From NCBI RefSeq assembly GCF_900143625.1, contig NZ_FRFF01000133.1:1-64000 (forward strand): a DNA stretch of 64,000 nt, written 5' to 3'. Below, piece by piece: positions 39,486 to 47,284 of this stretch (its first letter is position 1; every line of letters starts with the position of its first letter). The position numbers and the translations under genes are program-made. The notes below the pieces were generated by a model. The model did not search any database. It had not been told where the DNA came from and saw only the letters and a program-made list of their open reading frames with translations. The DNA is from Nocardiopsis sp. JB363. GTDB taxonomy: Bacteria > Actinomycetota > Actinomycetes > Streptosporangiales > Streptosporangiaceae.

Positions 39486-40322
39486 CTAGGCGGCGGGCGC
39501 GGTGGTGCCCTTCTTGGCCTGTTGGATCTGGGCGTAGACGTGGGCGCGCAGTTGGGTGAAGCGTTCGTCCTGGCGGGTGGTGAGCTGGTCGCGTTCGGCG
39601 GGCAGGTCGACGGTGATGTCGTCCTGGACGACTGTAGGTGAGTTGGACAGCACCAGTACCCGTTCGCCCAGGTAGACGGCTTCGTCGATGTCGTGGGTGA
39701 CGAACAGGACGGTCACGCCCAGGCGCTTCCAGAGTTCGCGGACCAGGTCCTCCAGGTCGGCGCGGGTCTGGGCGTCCACGGCGGCGAAGGGTTCGTCCAT
39801 GAGCAGTACCTGCGGCTCGTAGGCGACGGCGCGGGCGATGGCCACGCGCTGTTGCATGCCGCCGGAGAGCTGCCAGGGGTAGGCGTCGGCGAATTCGGTC
39901 AGGCCGACCGCGGCGAGTGATTCGGCGACGAGCTCGGCTCGGCGGGCCTTGGGAAGCTTCTTCTCCTTGAGCGGGAGTTCGACGTTGTCGCTCACGCTCA
40001 TCCAGGCGAAGAGGCTGCGCCCGTATTCCTGGAAGACCACGGCCATGCCCGGTGGGGGTGAGAGCACTGGCTGTCCGGCGAGTTCGACGGTGCCGTCGGT
40101 GGGGGCCATGAGCCCGGCGATGCATTTGAGCAGGGTGGTCTTGCCGCAGCCCGAGGGCCCCACGAGGCAGACCAGTTCACCTTCGGCGAGTTCGAAGGTC
40201 AGGTCGCGCACGGCCTCCACCGCCGTGGCGCCCCCGTTGTAGATCTTCTGCAGACCGGTGACCTTGAGCATGGCGGAGCGTTCTCCCAGGTGGTGCGGGG
40301 TGTGTTCGTGGGTGGTGGTCAT
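39486..40322 (-). CDS. ABC transporter ATP-binding protein (SsuB/TauB/nitrate-type)
   Basis: 278 residues. Walker A GPSGCGKTTLLKCIAGL, signature QLSGGMQQRVAIARAVA, Walker B VLLMDEPFAAVDAQTR and switch FVTHDIDEAVYLGERVLVLS are those of the nitrate/sulfonate/taurine importer ATPases. It follows the two permease genes (3 bases after the second) in a reverse-strand operon headed by two binding proteins. It energises uptake at the cytoplasmic face. Confidence 0.92.
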   Translation of the reverse strand: MTTTHEHTPHHLGERSAMLKVTGLQKIYNGGATAVEAVRDLTFELAEGELVCLVGPSGCGKTTLLKCIAGLMAPTDGTVELAGQPVLSPPPGMAVVFQEYGRSLFAWMSVSDNVELPLKEKKLPKARRAELVAESLAAVGLTEFADAYPWQLSGGMQQRVAIARAVAYEPQVLLMDEPFAAVDAQTRADLEDLVRELWKRLGVTVLFVTHDIDEAVYLGERVLVLSNSPTVVQDDITVDLPAERDQLTTRQDERFTQLRAHVYAQIQQAKKGTTAPAA

Positions 40323-40325
40323 GAG

Positions 40326-41237
40326 TCACTCTCCCCGGTGTGCGGCGCGCAGGCCGCGGTACCAGCCCAGGACGCGACCTTCGACGAGTTCGAACAGGGA
40401 CGACAGCACGAAACCGATGATGCCGAGCAGGACCATGCCGGCCCACATCTCGGGGATGGCGAAGGTGCGTTGGAACTGCACGATGGCGAAGCCGAGGCCG
40501 CTGGAGCTGGCGAACATCTCGCTGATGACCATGAGGATGATGGCCAGGGCCAGTGCCAGGCGCAGACCGGCCATGATCTGAGGGCTGGCCGAGCGCAGGA
40601 TGAGCACGCGAAGGCGGGTGGTGCCGGTGATGCCGTAGCAGCGCGCGGTGTCGGACAGGACGGGGTCGACGGCGCGCACGCCTTCGACGGTGTTGAGCAG
40701 GATGGGCCACACGCACCCGAAGACGATGACGGTGATCTTCATGGTGTCGTCGATGCCGGCGAGCATGATCATCAGCGGCACCAGGACGGGCGGCGGGATG
40801 GCGCGCAGGAACTCCAGGACGGGTTCGATGGTGGCGCGTACGCGGGCGTCCAGGCCCAGCAGGACGCCGAGGCCGACTCCGATGAGGGCGGCCAGGGCGA
40901 AGCCGACGGCGAGGCGTCCCAGGCTGGGCAGGACGTCGACGAAGAAGCGGTCGGAGAACCACAGTTCGACGAAGGCCGTACCGATGGCGGCCGGGGTGGG
41001 CGTGTAGAAGCCGGCGCCGGGTTGTGCGGTGAAGGCCCAGTACACGCCGATGAGCACGGCGGGCAGGAGCAGGACGTGCGCGGTGCGCAGGGCCGCTCCG
41101 GCCGGTCCGCGGTTGCCGGGGCGGCGCCGCCGGGTGCGGGCCACGGGGCTCTCCTGTTCGGTCGGGTCCGCCTTGGGAGACGGGGTGTGGGTGTTCTCGG
41201 GCGTGGGCTGTGCCTGGCCGAGGGTGGTGCGGCTCAT
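40326..41237 (-). CDS. ABC transporter permease (SsuC-like), second permease
   Basis: About 303 residues. A long Thr/Pro/Arg-rich cytoplasmic N terminus (residues 1-50) precedes six membrane helices. The EAA-type loop that contacts the ATPase is DTARCYGITGTTRLRVLILR. The ATG at 41237 overlaps the stop of the preceding permease (ATGA). Two distinct permeases, rather than one homodimer, make this importer a heterodimer, which is uncommon but known for the family. Confidence 0.9.
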   Translation of the reverse strand: MSRTTLGQAQPTPENTHTPSPKADPTEQESPVARTRRRRPGNRGPAGAALRTAHVLLLPAVLIGVYWAFTAQPGAGFYTPTPAAIGTAFVELWFSDRFFVDVLPSLGRLAVGFALAALIGVGLGVLLGLDARVRATIEPVLEFLRAIPPPVLVPLMIMLAGIDDTMKITVIVFGCVWPILLNTVEGVRAVDPVLSDTARCYGITGTTRLRVLILRSASPQIMAGLRLALALAIILMVISEMFASSSGLGFAIVQFQRTFAIPEMWAGMVLLGIIGFVLSSLFELVEGRVLGWYRGLRAAHRGE

Positions 41238-42073
41238 GTGTCGGCCTCCCCGCGCACCGAGGTGTGCCAGCGCAGGACGCGGCGTTCCAGGGCGCGCACA
41301 CCGATGTTGATGACCACGCCGAGGATGCCGGTGGCGATGATCCAGGCGTAGACCAGGGCGATGGCGTTGCCCTGTTGGGCGGTGGTGATCTGTTGTCCGA
41401 TGCCGGGTGAGCCGATGATGAGCTGGGCGGTGATGGACAGGATGAGCCCGACGGCGGCGGCCAGGCGCAGCCCGGTCATCAGGTAGGGCAGCGTGGTGGG
41501 CCACACGACGTAGCGGATGCGGGCCAGGCGGCCCAGTCCGTAGGAGCGGGCGGTCTGTTCGGCGACCGGGTCGACGTCGGCCACCCCGTAGAGCACCTGG
41601 ATGTAGATGAGCCAGAAGCAGGCGTAGATCACCAGGAGCAGGGTGGAGCGGATGTCGGTGCCGTACATGAGCACGGCCAGCGGGATGAGCGCCACCGACG
41701 GGATGGGGCGTAGGAAGTCGACGGTGGAGGTGGTGAAGGCCCGCACGCGCGGTGCCGCTCCCAGGGCGAAGCCCAGGAGGACGGCGGCGACGAAGGCGAT
41801 GGCCAGACCCAGGGCCCATCCGTACAGGGTGTGTCCCACGGCCTCCCAGAACGGGGCGGTGAGCGCGCGTTGGGCGAGGGTGAGCAGGACTTCGGAGACG
41901 GGCGGGAAGTAGCGTTCGGGCACTACTCCCAGGCGGGGTGTGGCCTCCCACAGCAGGAGGAAGGCGGCGATGCCCAGGAGGCCAAGCAGGGGCCGGTTGG
42001 GTGCGGTGCGCGCCCGAGCGCCCGGGCGGCGGGTGCCGCCCGGGGTCGGGGCCGTCGTGGTGGCGGTGCTCAT
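41234..42073 (-). CDS. ABC transporter permease (SsuC-like), first permease
   Basis: 279 residues, six membrane helices after a Pro/Arg-rich start. The EAA loop is EQTARSYGLGRLARIRYVVW and the C-terminal helix carries YAWIIATGILGVVINIGVRA. Its start overlaps the stop of the binding-protein gene by four bases and its stop overlaps the next permease, so translation is coupled along the operon. Confidence 0.9.
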   Translation of the reverse strand: MSTATTTAPTPGGTRRPGARARTAPNRPLLGLLGIAAFLLLWEATPRLGVVPERYFPPVSEVLLTLAQRALTAPFWEAVGHTLYGWALGLAIAFVAAVLLGFALGAAPRVRAFTTSTVDFLRPIPSVALIPLAVLMYGTDIRSTLLLVIYACFWLIYIQVLYGVADVDPVAEQTARSYGLGRLARIRYVVWPTTLPYLMTGLRLAAAVGLILSITAQLIIGSPGIGQQITTAQQGNAIALVYAWIIATGILGVVINIGVRALERRVLRWHTSVRGEADT

Positions 42074-43038
42074 CGGATGAGGGTGTCCAGGTCGGGATCG
42101 GCGTCGATGATGCCGTCGGTGACCATCAGGTCGGCGAGGGTGGCCACGGCGTCACCGTCGATGTCGGTGGGGAAGCGCGGCCAGCGCAGGTCGTCGATGA
42201 TCGCCTCGTCGATCTCGGTGTAGGTGGTGAGGATCTGGGCGGTCTCCTCGGGGTTGTCCTCGGCGTAGGTCAGGGAGGCGTCCATGGCCTCGCTGAAGGC
42301 GTCGACGGTCTCGGGGTCCCCTTGGATGAGTTCCTCGCCGGTGAAGTACGCGGCCACGGACAGGTCCTCGTGCAGGTCGACGAAGTTGCCGGCGATCTCG
42401 GTGGCGCCCTGTTCCAGGGCGATGGTCAGGAAGGGCTCGACCACCCAGGCGGCGTCGACCTGGCCGTTGCTCAGTGCGCTGGGCATGTCGGGGAAGGCGA
42501 GTTCGATGAATTCGAGGTCGGTGGCGTCGCCGCCGTCCACGCGCACCGAGTTGCGCACGGAGGTGTCACCGATGTTGTTGAGGTTGTCGATGGCCACGGT
42601 GGCGCCGTCCAGGTCGGCGGCTCCGGTGACGTCGCTGTCGGGCGGAACGACCAGGGCGCTGTAGTCGGTGGCGGCGTCGCCGGTGGTGGTCATGCCGTTG
42701 GCGACCAGGGTCAGGGGCAGGCCCTGTTCGCGGGCGATGATGACGGAGGCCAGGTTGCCAAAGGCGAAGTCGAGTTCGCCGCTGACCACGCGGGGCACGG
42801 TGGTGGCGCCACCGCCGCCGGTCTCGATGGTCACGTCCAAGCCCTGTTCTTCGAAGAGGCCCTGTTCCACGCCGAGGTAGAGCGGGGCGACCGCGGTGAT
42901 CGGCAGTACGCCCACGCTGACGGGGGTGAGTCCACCCTCGTCGGCGGCGCTGTCCGTCTCGCCGCCACAGGCGGTGACGGTCAGGGTGAGTGCGGCGCCG
43001 GCGGCGAGCACCCCCAGGCTGGTCTTGTTCGCGGTCAT
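42070..43038 (-). CDS. ABC transporter substrate-binding lipoprotein (SsuA/NMT1-like), second of two
   Basis: 322 residues. The signal peptide ends at the lipobox TVTAC (Cys24), then the NMT1/SsuA fold: VSVGVLPITAVAPLYLGVEQ, GLFEEQGLDVTIETGGGGAT and FAFGNLASVIIAREQGLPL. The protein is strongly acidic. It is closely related to the next gene upstream (43106-44062), with shared stretches such as LNNIGDTSVR, DLSVAAYFTGEE and TYTEIDE. The tandem duplication implies two related ligands or two affinities served by one importer. Confidence 0.92.
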   Translation of the reverse strand: MTANKTSLGVLAAGAALTLTVTACGGETDSAADEGGLTPVSVGVLPITAVAPLYLGVEQGLFEEQGLDVTIETGGGGATTVPRVVSGELDFAFGNLASVIIAREQGLPLTLVANGMTTTGDAATDYSALVVPPDSDVTGAADLDGATVAIDNLNNIGDTSVRNSVRVDGGDATDLEFIELAFPDMPSALSNGQVDAAWVVEPFLTIALEQGATEIAGNFVDLHEDLSVAAYFTGEELIQGDPETVDAFSEAMDASLTYAEDNPEETAQILTTYTEIDEAIIDDLRWPRFPTDIDGDAVATLADLMVTDGIIDADPDLDTLIR

Positions 43039-43105
43039 GTGTTCTCTCCAGGGACAGGGACAGGGACGGGGACACTGGCAGCGGGGCGGGGGGTGGTTCA
43101 GGGGA

Positions 43106-44062
43106 TCAGGGAAGGAGCGCGTCCAGGTCGGGTTCGGAGTCGATGAGGCCGTCGGTGACCATCAGATCCGCCAGGGTCTGGACGGATTCGTCGTTGATCT
43201 GCGCGGGGAATCGGGGCAGGACCATCTGTTCGATGACCTGCTCGTCGATCTCGGTGTAGGTGCCGAGGATGCGTCGGACCTCGTCGGGGTTGTCCTCGGC
43301 GTAGGCCAGGGATTCCTCCAGCGCGGCGGTGATGTCGGCGAAGAGTTCGGGGTCCTGGGCCAGGCGGTCCTCACCGGTGAAGTACGCGGCCACGGACAGG
43401 TCGGGGTGGGTGTCGACGAAGTTGGAGGCGATCTCGCGGTGTCCGGCCTCGCGGATGGTGGAGGCGAACGGTTCCACGGCCCACACGGCGTCGATCTGGC
43501 CGGTCTCCAGTGCGGCGGGCATGTCGGGGAAGGGCAGTTCGACGAAGTCGACCGCGGTGGGGTCGCCGCCGTCGGCGCGCACGGACTGGCGGACGGTGGT
43601 GTCGCCGATGTTGTTGAGGTTGTTGGCGGCCACGGTCAGACCTTCGAGGTCCGCGGCGCCGTTGACGTCGCTGTCGTCGAGGACGAACACGCCGCCGAAG
43701 TCGGCGCCTTGTTCACCGGCGCTGGTGACGCCGTTGGTGAGCGCGGTCAGTGGCAGGCCCTGTTCGCGGGCGACGATGAGCGAGACGACGTTGCTGAAGG
43801 CGAAGTCGAACTCGCCGCTGATGACACCGGGGACGATGGCGGCGCCGCCGGAACCGGACTCCAGTTCCAGGTCGATGCCGCGGTCGCTGAAGAACCCCTG
43901 GTCGACACCCAGGTAGATGGGCGCGACGTCCACGATGGGGATGACGCCGGCGGTGACGGTGGTGAGCTCTCCTTCGTTCGTGCCCTCCTCGGAGGGGGAA
44001 CAGGCCGCGGTGGCCAGGAGCGCGGCGGAGGCGGCGACCGCGAGTGCCGGGGACAGACGCAT
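43106..44062 (-). CDS. ABC transporter substrate-binding lipoprotein (SsuA/NMT1-like), first of two
   Basis: About 318 residues from the ATG at 44062 (GGAG 6 bases upstream), with a lipobox ending LLATAC. The fold markers mirror the next gene: VTAGVIPIVDVAPIYLGVDQ, GFFSDRGIDLELESGSGGAA, ISGEFDFAFSNVVSLIVARE. It is the first gene of the operon; the promoter region carries two palindromes and lies opposite a GntR regulator. The ligand is unknown, but the aldehyde dehydrogenase downstream suggests an aromatic or related organic acid or aldehyde. Confidence 0.92.
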   Translation of the reverse strand: MRLSPALAVAASAALLATAACSPSEEGTNEGELTTVTAGVIPIVDVAPIYLGVDQGFFSDRGIDLELESGSGGAAIVPGVISGEFDFAFSNVVSLIVAREQGLPLTALTNGVTSAGEQGADFGGVFVLDDSDVNGAADLEGLTVAANNLNNIGDTTVRQSVRADGGDPTAVDFVELPFPDMPAALETGQIDAVWAVEPFASTIREAGHREIASNFVDTHPDLSVAAYFTGEDRLAQDPELFADITAALEESLAYAEDNPDEVRRILGTYTEIDEQVIEQMVLPRFPAQINDESVQTLADLMVTDGLIDSEPDLDALLP

Positions 44063-44107
44063 GGGATCTCCAACAGGGGGCGCGACACACAGGGATGTAC
44101 GCTTTGC

Positions 44108-44148
44108 GAACACGTGTTCTTAAAGTGAACATAAGTGATCCCGATCAC
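44108..44148. promoter_or_regulatory. Two palindromes upstream of the ABC operon, GntR operator candidates
   Basis: GAACACGTGTTC (44108-44119) is a perfect 12-base palindrome, and GTGATC-CC-GATCAC (44135-44148) is a second perfect dyad. They lie 45-90 bases before the first binding-protein gene and are separated by about 27 bases centre to centre. The divergently oriented GntR/FCD protein is the natural candidate to bind one of them. Confidence 0.5.
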
Positions 44149-44311
44149 CAGGTCAAGGCGTGCATGAGGCACATTTCAGACACGTGAACAGCGAAAAGGT
44201 CGGATGACCGAGCCTGGGCAGCACCTTCGGAGGGGCGCGCGAGAGGAATGGGCGCCGCGAACGAGCGCGGGCGTCAAGAAGGGCCGGGGCGCCCTGAGAG
44301 AATCGAAGAGC

Positions 44312-44346
44312 CCGTGGTCCGGGTCAGGACGGGACCCGGACCACGG
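44312..44346. other. 14-bp perfect hairpin in a divergent intergenic region
   Basis: Positions 44312-44325 are the reverse complement of 44333-44346 with a 7-base loop. There is no T-tract and no gene ends nearby: the flanking genes start at 44062 (reverse) and 44476 (forward). It may insulate the two promoters or belong to a short unannotated transcript. The rest of 44149-44475 shows no gene, only small palindromes such as CCCCGTACGGGG near 44358. Confidence 0.5.
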
Positions 44347-44475
44347 AGTCGAAACCCCGTACGGGGCCCCATATTCGACCCTGTGTTGTCCCAATGTCAA
44401 CATTTGTACATCGAAGCGGTACTGAGACCCGAAAGATTCGTGTCCACGGTCGCGTACGCCGTACACTTTTGCGAC

Positions 44476-45180
44476 GTGGCACGAGACGATGGCGGTAACA
44501 GCGGAATGCGACGAGTCCGCAGGCGAGGCCTGGCCCACGAGGCGGCCGACCGTATTCGGGAGTCCATCCTCGACGGACGGGTCTCCCCCGGCTCTCCCCT
44601 GCGCGAGGTCGAACTGGCCGCCTCCCTGGACGTGAGTCGCGGGTCGGTACGCGAGGGACTGGCCGTCCTCGAACGCGAGGGGCTCGTGCGCAGCGAGTGG
44701 CACCGCGGCGCTCGGGTGATGGACCTGCGCTCCCGGGACGTCGACGAGGTCTACACCGTGCGGGCCGCCTTGGACCGGCTGGCCACCCTCAGCGCCGCCT
44801 CCCGCATCGTCCCGGCCCAGCTGGCCGAACTGGAATCACTGGTCCAGGCCATGGGGCGGGCCTTGGAGGGCGACGCCGACGGACTGACGCTGATCGCCCT
44901 GGACCTGGCCTTCCACGACCGTGTCTACGCCATCGCCGACAACAGCCGTCTCACCGACGCCTGGCACGGCGTGCGCTCCCAGGTGCGCCTGATCCAGCTC
45001 ACCCGCATCGAACACGACCAGGCCCACTACCGCGACCTGTTGGTCGGCGAACACCACGAACTGGTGCGCCTGATGAGTCGTGGCCCCAGCGAGGCACTGG
45101 CCCGGGCCGCCGAGGAGCACGTGGACTCGGCCCGCCGCGCCCTGATCCACCTGCTCGGCCAAGCCCCCCGGGGCCGCTGA
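44476..45180 (+). CDS. GntR family regulator, FadR/FCD subfamily
   Basis: About 234 residues. The winged helix is LAHEAADRIRESILDGRVSP, GSPLREVELAASLDVSRGSV and REGLAVLEREGLV. The C-terminal FCD domain carries DLAFHDRVYAIADNSRLTDA and the metal-binding-type GEHHELVRLM. I take the GTG at 44476, because TACACT (44462-44467) is a -10-like element that would give a leaderless transcript; the ATG at 44506 is the alternative. It probably represses the divergent ABC/aldehyde dehydrogenase operon until an organic acid binds. Confidence 0.88.
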   Translation: MARDDGGNSGMRRVRRRGLAHEAADRIRESILDGRVSPGSPLREVELAASLDVSRGSVREGLAVLEREGLVRSEWHRGARVMDLRSRDVDEVYTVRAALDRLATLSAASRIVPAQLAELESLVQAMGRALEGDADGLTLIALDLAFHDRVYAIADNSRLTDAWHGVRSQVRLIQLTRIEHDQAHYRDLLVGEHHELVRLMSRGPSEALARAAEEHVDSARRALIHLLGQAPRGR

Positions 45181-45199
45181 GGCGCCCGCGCCCGGCACG

Positions 45200-45240
45200 G
45201 GTCGGGGCCCGGCCTCCTCCTGCGAGACCGGGCCCCGACC
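45200..45240. terminator. Bidirectional terminator between GntR and LPMO genes
   Basis: A perfect 13-bp GC-rich stem (45200-45212 with 45228-45240) with a 15-base loop lies 20 bases after the GntR stop and 50 bases beyond the LPMO stop on the other strand, serving both convergent genes. Confidence 0.75.
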
Positions 45241-45290
45241 CTCCGGAGAGGGTCTTGAACCGACGGGATCCGACGGGATCCGGACGCTAC

Positions 45291-45956
45291 CTAGTCGAAG
45301 ACCACGTCGGAGCAGTTGTAGAAGGCCTCGGGGCTGTCGGAGCGCTCCCAGACCACATAGACGAGGTGCTGCCCCGAGCGCTCGGGCAGGTCGACGTCCC
45401 AGCGGTACTCGGCGCCCTCGACCCCGCCCTCGCTCAGCGGCGGGTCGGTGACCTCGCTGATCAGCTCCAGGTCGGACCAGTTCAGCGGGGAGTCGGGTGA
45501 CCAGCCGGTGTTGGTGACGTAGGTGTAGAAGGTGCCGGGGTGGTGGGCCCAGGCGTTGTGGTGGAACTCGACCGTCTGGCCCGAGGGCAGCGACGTGGTG
45601 GGCCAGTCCGAGCGCACCGCGTTGAACGCGGCGAAGTCGGGGGTGGGCCCGCACAGCTCACCGTCGGCCACGACCTCCTGGTGCCGGCCGTCGGCGTCGC
45701 TGATCAGGTTGCCGAACCAGTTCCAGAACGGGTAGCTGCCGCCCTCGTCCAAGGCGTCGGCGCAGGCGGGGTTGGTGGGTTCGACGTTGCCGCCCTGGCC
45801 GCCCTCGATGCCATCGGCATAGCAGGCGTAGGTACGGCTGGCCGGGTAGGTGAAGGCGCCGTGCGCCTCGGCCGACTCCGCGCTCAGAGTCAGGGCCAGG
45901 CCGCCGACGAGGGCGGCCGAGGCGGTGAGAGCTCCGGTCCTGGCGAGGGTTCTCAT
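45291..45956 (-). CDS. Lytic polysaccharide monooxygenase, family AA10
   Basis: 221 residues. The secretion signal ends at AEA/H, so mature protein begins with His32 (HGAFTYPASRTY), the first ligand of the copper histidine brace. The second is His138 or His139 in NAWAHHPGTF, and Phe near GTFYTYV supports the site. Several Cys form the expected disulfides. There is no cellulose- or chitin-binding module, so it is a single-domain enzyme. It oxidatively cleaves crystalline polysaccharide outside the cell. It lies 57 bases after the mannanase gene on the same strand, so joint expression is likely. Confidence 0.92.
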   Translation of the reverse strand: MRTLARTGALTASAALVGGLALTLSAESAEAHGAFTYPASRTYACYADGIEGGQGGNVEPTNPACADALDEGGSYPFWNWFGNLISDADGRHQEVVADGELCGPTPDFAAFNAVRSDWPTTSLPSGQTVEFHHNAWAHHPGTFYTYVTNTGWSPDSPLNWSDLELISEVTDPPLSEGGVEGAEYRWDVDLPERSGQHLVYVVWERSDSPEAFYNCSDVVFD

Positions 45957-46013
45957 GGGGGGTGTCCTTTCGAGGGGGGTACGCGGGGTTCGGTGGTGAA
46001 CGGAGCGCGTTCC

Positions 46014-46991
46014 TCAGCCGCCGGTGGCGATGCCGTTGGGGCCGTGGAAGAGGCGCTCTCCCCATTCGGTGATCCGGTCGGCGTCGAAGTCCTCGACGAT
46101 GTCGAGGTACTCCACGCCGCCGCTGTTGCCGCTCCAGGACCAGCCGATGTAGCCGAGTCCCAGGCGGTCGGCGTGGGCCATGATGGCGTCCTCGTCGGGG
46201 TCGCCGTCGCTGTGCTCGTGGCCGAACTCGCCGATGATCAGGGGCAGTCCGGCGTCGGTGAAGTGCTCCAGGTAGTCGACGACGGTCGACTCCTGTTCGT
46301 AGACGCCGTACATGTGGATGGAGAAGACGGTGTTGTCGTGGGGGTCGACGTCGGCGACCTCGGGGGCGGACTCGCGCATGGAGCCCTGCCAGTCCTGGCC
46401 CCAGTTGGGGGCGTCCACGACCAGCATGTGGTCGAGGCCGGCCTCGCGCAGGCGCACGATCGCGTCGGAGGTGTCGGCGGCCCAGTACTGGTTGGTGGCC
46501 TCGTCGTTGCCGTAGGGCTCGTTGCCGATGTTGACGATGATGTGGTCCTCGGCGCCGTCGAGGGCGCTCTGGACGTCGAGCCAGTAGTCGACGGCCTGGT
46601 CCAAGGTGGCGGCCTCGGGCTCTTCGCCGTAGCCGGTGGTGTCGTGGACCTCCAGCACGCACACCAGGCCCAGGTCGGCGCACTGGGCGACGAGGTCCTG
46701 GATCTGGCCTTCGTCGGTGCGGTCCCAGCGGTCGCCGCTGCTGAGGACGACGCGCACGGTGTTGGCGCCCAGTCCGGCGATGTCGGCCAGGGCGGTGGGG
46801 GTGCGGTCGGTGAACCAGGCGTGGGGGTGACTGACACCCCGCATGATCAGGTCGGTGCCGTCGGCGTGGGTCAAGCGACCCTGGTCGTCGACGTGCAACC
46901 CGGTCTCGGCCGCGGCGGGGGCGGCGTGGGCCAAGAGGGGAAGGGTCAGGGCGAAAGCCGCCAGGGACACCAGTGAGCGGGGTCGGTGCAC
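46014..46991 (-). CDS. Secreted endo-beta-1,4-mannanase, glycoside hydrolase family 5 (GH5_8-like)
   Basis: About 325 residues from a GTG at 46991 with GGAG 7 bases upstream. A Sec signal peptide ends around AHAAPAAAET (residue 29). Catalytic acid/base is Glu158 in VNIGNEPYGN and nucleophile Glu255 in IIGEFGHE. The stretches RGVSHPHAWFTDRT, VCVLEVHDTTGYGE and VVDAPNWGQDWQGSM match actinomycete GH5_8 mannanases. No carbohydrate-binding module follows. A near-consensus CebR/CelR operator lies 49 bases upstream. Confidence 0.9.
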   Translation of the reverse strand: MHRPRSLVSLAAFALTLPLLAHAAPAAAETGLHVDDQGRLTHADGTDLIMRGVSHPHAWFTDRTPTALADIAGLGANTVRVVLSSGDRWDRTDEGQIQDLVAQCADLGLVCVLEVHDTTGYGEEPEAATLDQAVDYWLDVQSALDGAEDHIIVNIGNEPYGNDEATNQYWAADTSDAIVRLREAGLDHMLVVDAPNWGQDWQGSMRESAPEVADVDPHDNTVFSIHMYGVYEQESTVVDYLEHFTDAGLPLIIGEFGHEHSDGDPDEDAIMAHADRLGLGYIGWSWSGNSGGVEYLDIVEDFDADRITEWGERLFHGPNGIATGG

Positions 46992-47039
46992 TGTGCTTCT
47001 CCGTCGGTCTTTGTGACTACCATTCGCGAGAACACGATT

Positions 47040-47053
47040 TGGGAGCGTTCCCA
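47040..47053. promoter_or_regulatory. CebR/CelR-type operator upstream of the mannanase
   Basis: TGGGAGCGTTCCCA differs by one base from the 14-base palindrome TGGGAGCGCTCCCA bound by the LacI-family cellulose regulators CebR (Streptomyces) and CelR (Thermobifida). It lies 49 bases before the mannanase GTG, a suitable position for repression released by cello-oligosaccharides. No cebR gene is in the window. Confidence 0.8.
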
Positions 47054-47215
47054 TGGCGCTTGTGGTGCAACTTAACAAGAGAAAAACCCCGCCACAATAG
47101 GGTTTCGGGCTGATCTTTCACTCACAGCTCAACTGAGCACACGTTAAGTTAACTGGACACTCAGCGCCGGAACCATCACGAGCTGCGTTGACACCGACTG
47201 ATCACACCAATAAGT

Positions 47216-47248
47216 GGGGGCGGGGGACCGTTTCGGTCCCCCGCCCCC
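47216..47248. terminator. 15-bp hairpin after the Ser/Thr kinase gene
   Basis: Positions 47216-47230 pair perfectly with 47234-47248 around a TTT loop. It lies 36 bases beyond the kinase stop and faces away from the mannanase promoter, so it probably ends the kinase transcript and shields the mannanase promoter. Confidence 0.75.
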
Positions 47249-47284
47249 CCCTTCGGCCGGTTCGATTCTGTCCGGTACCGGGCC

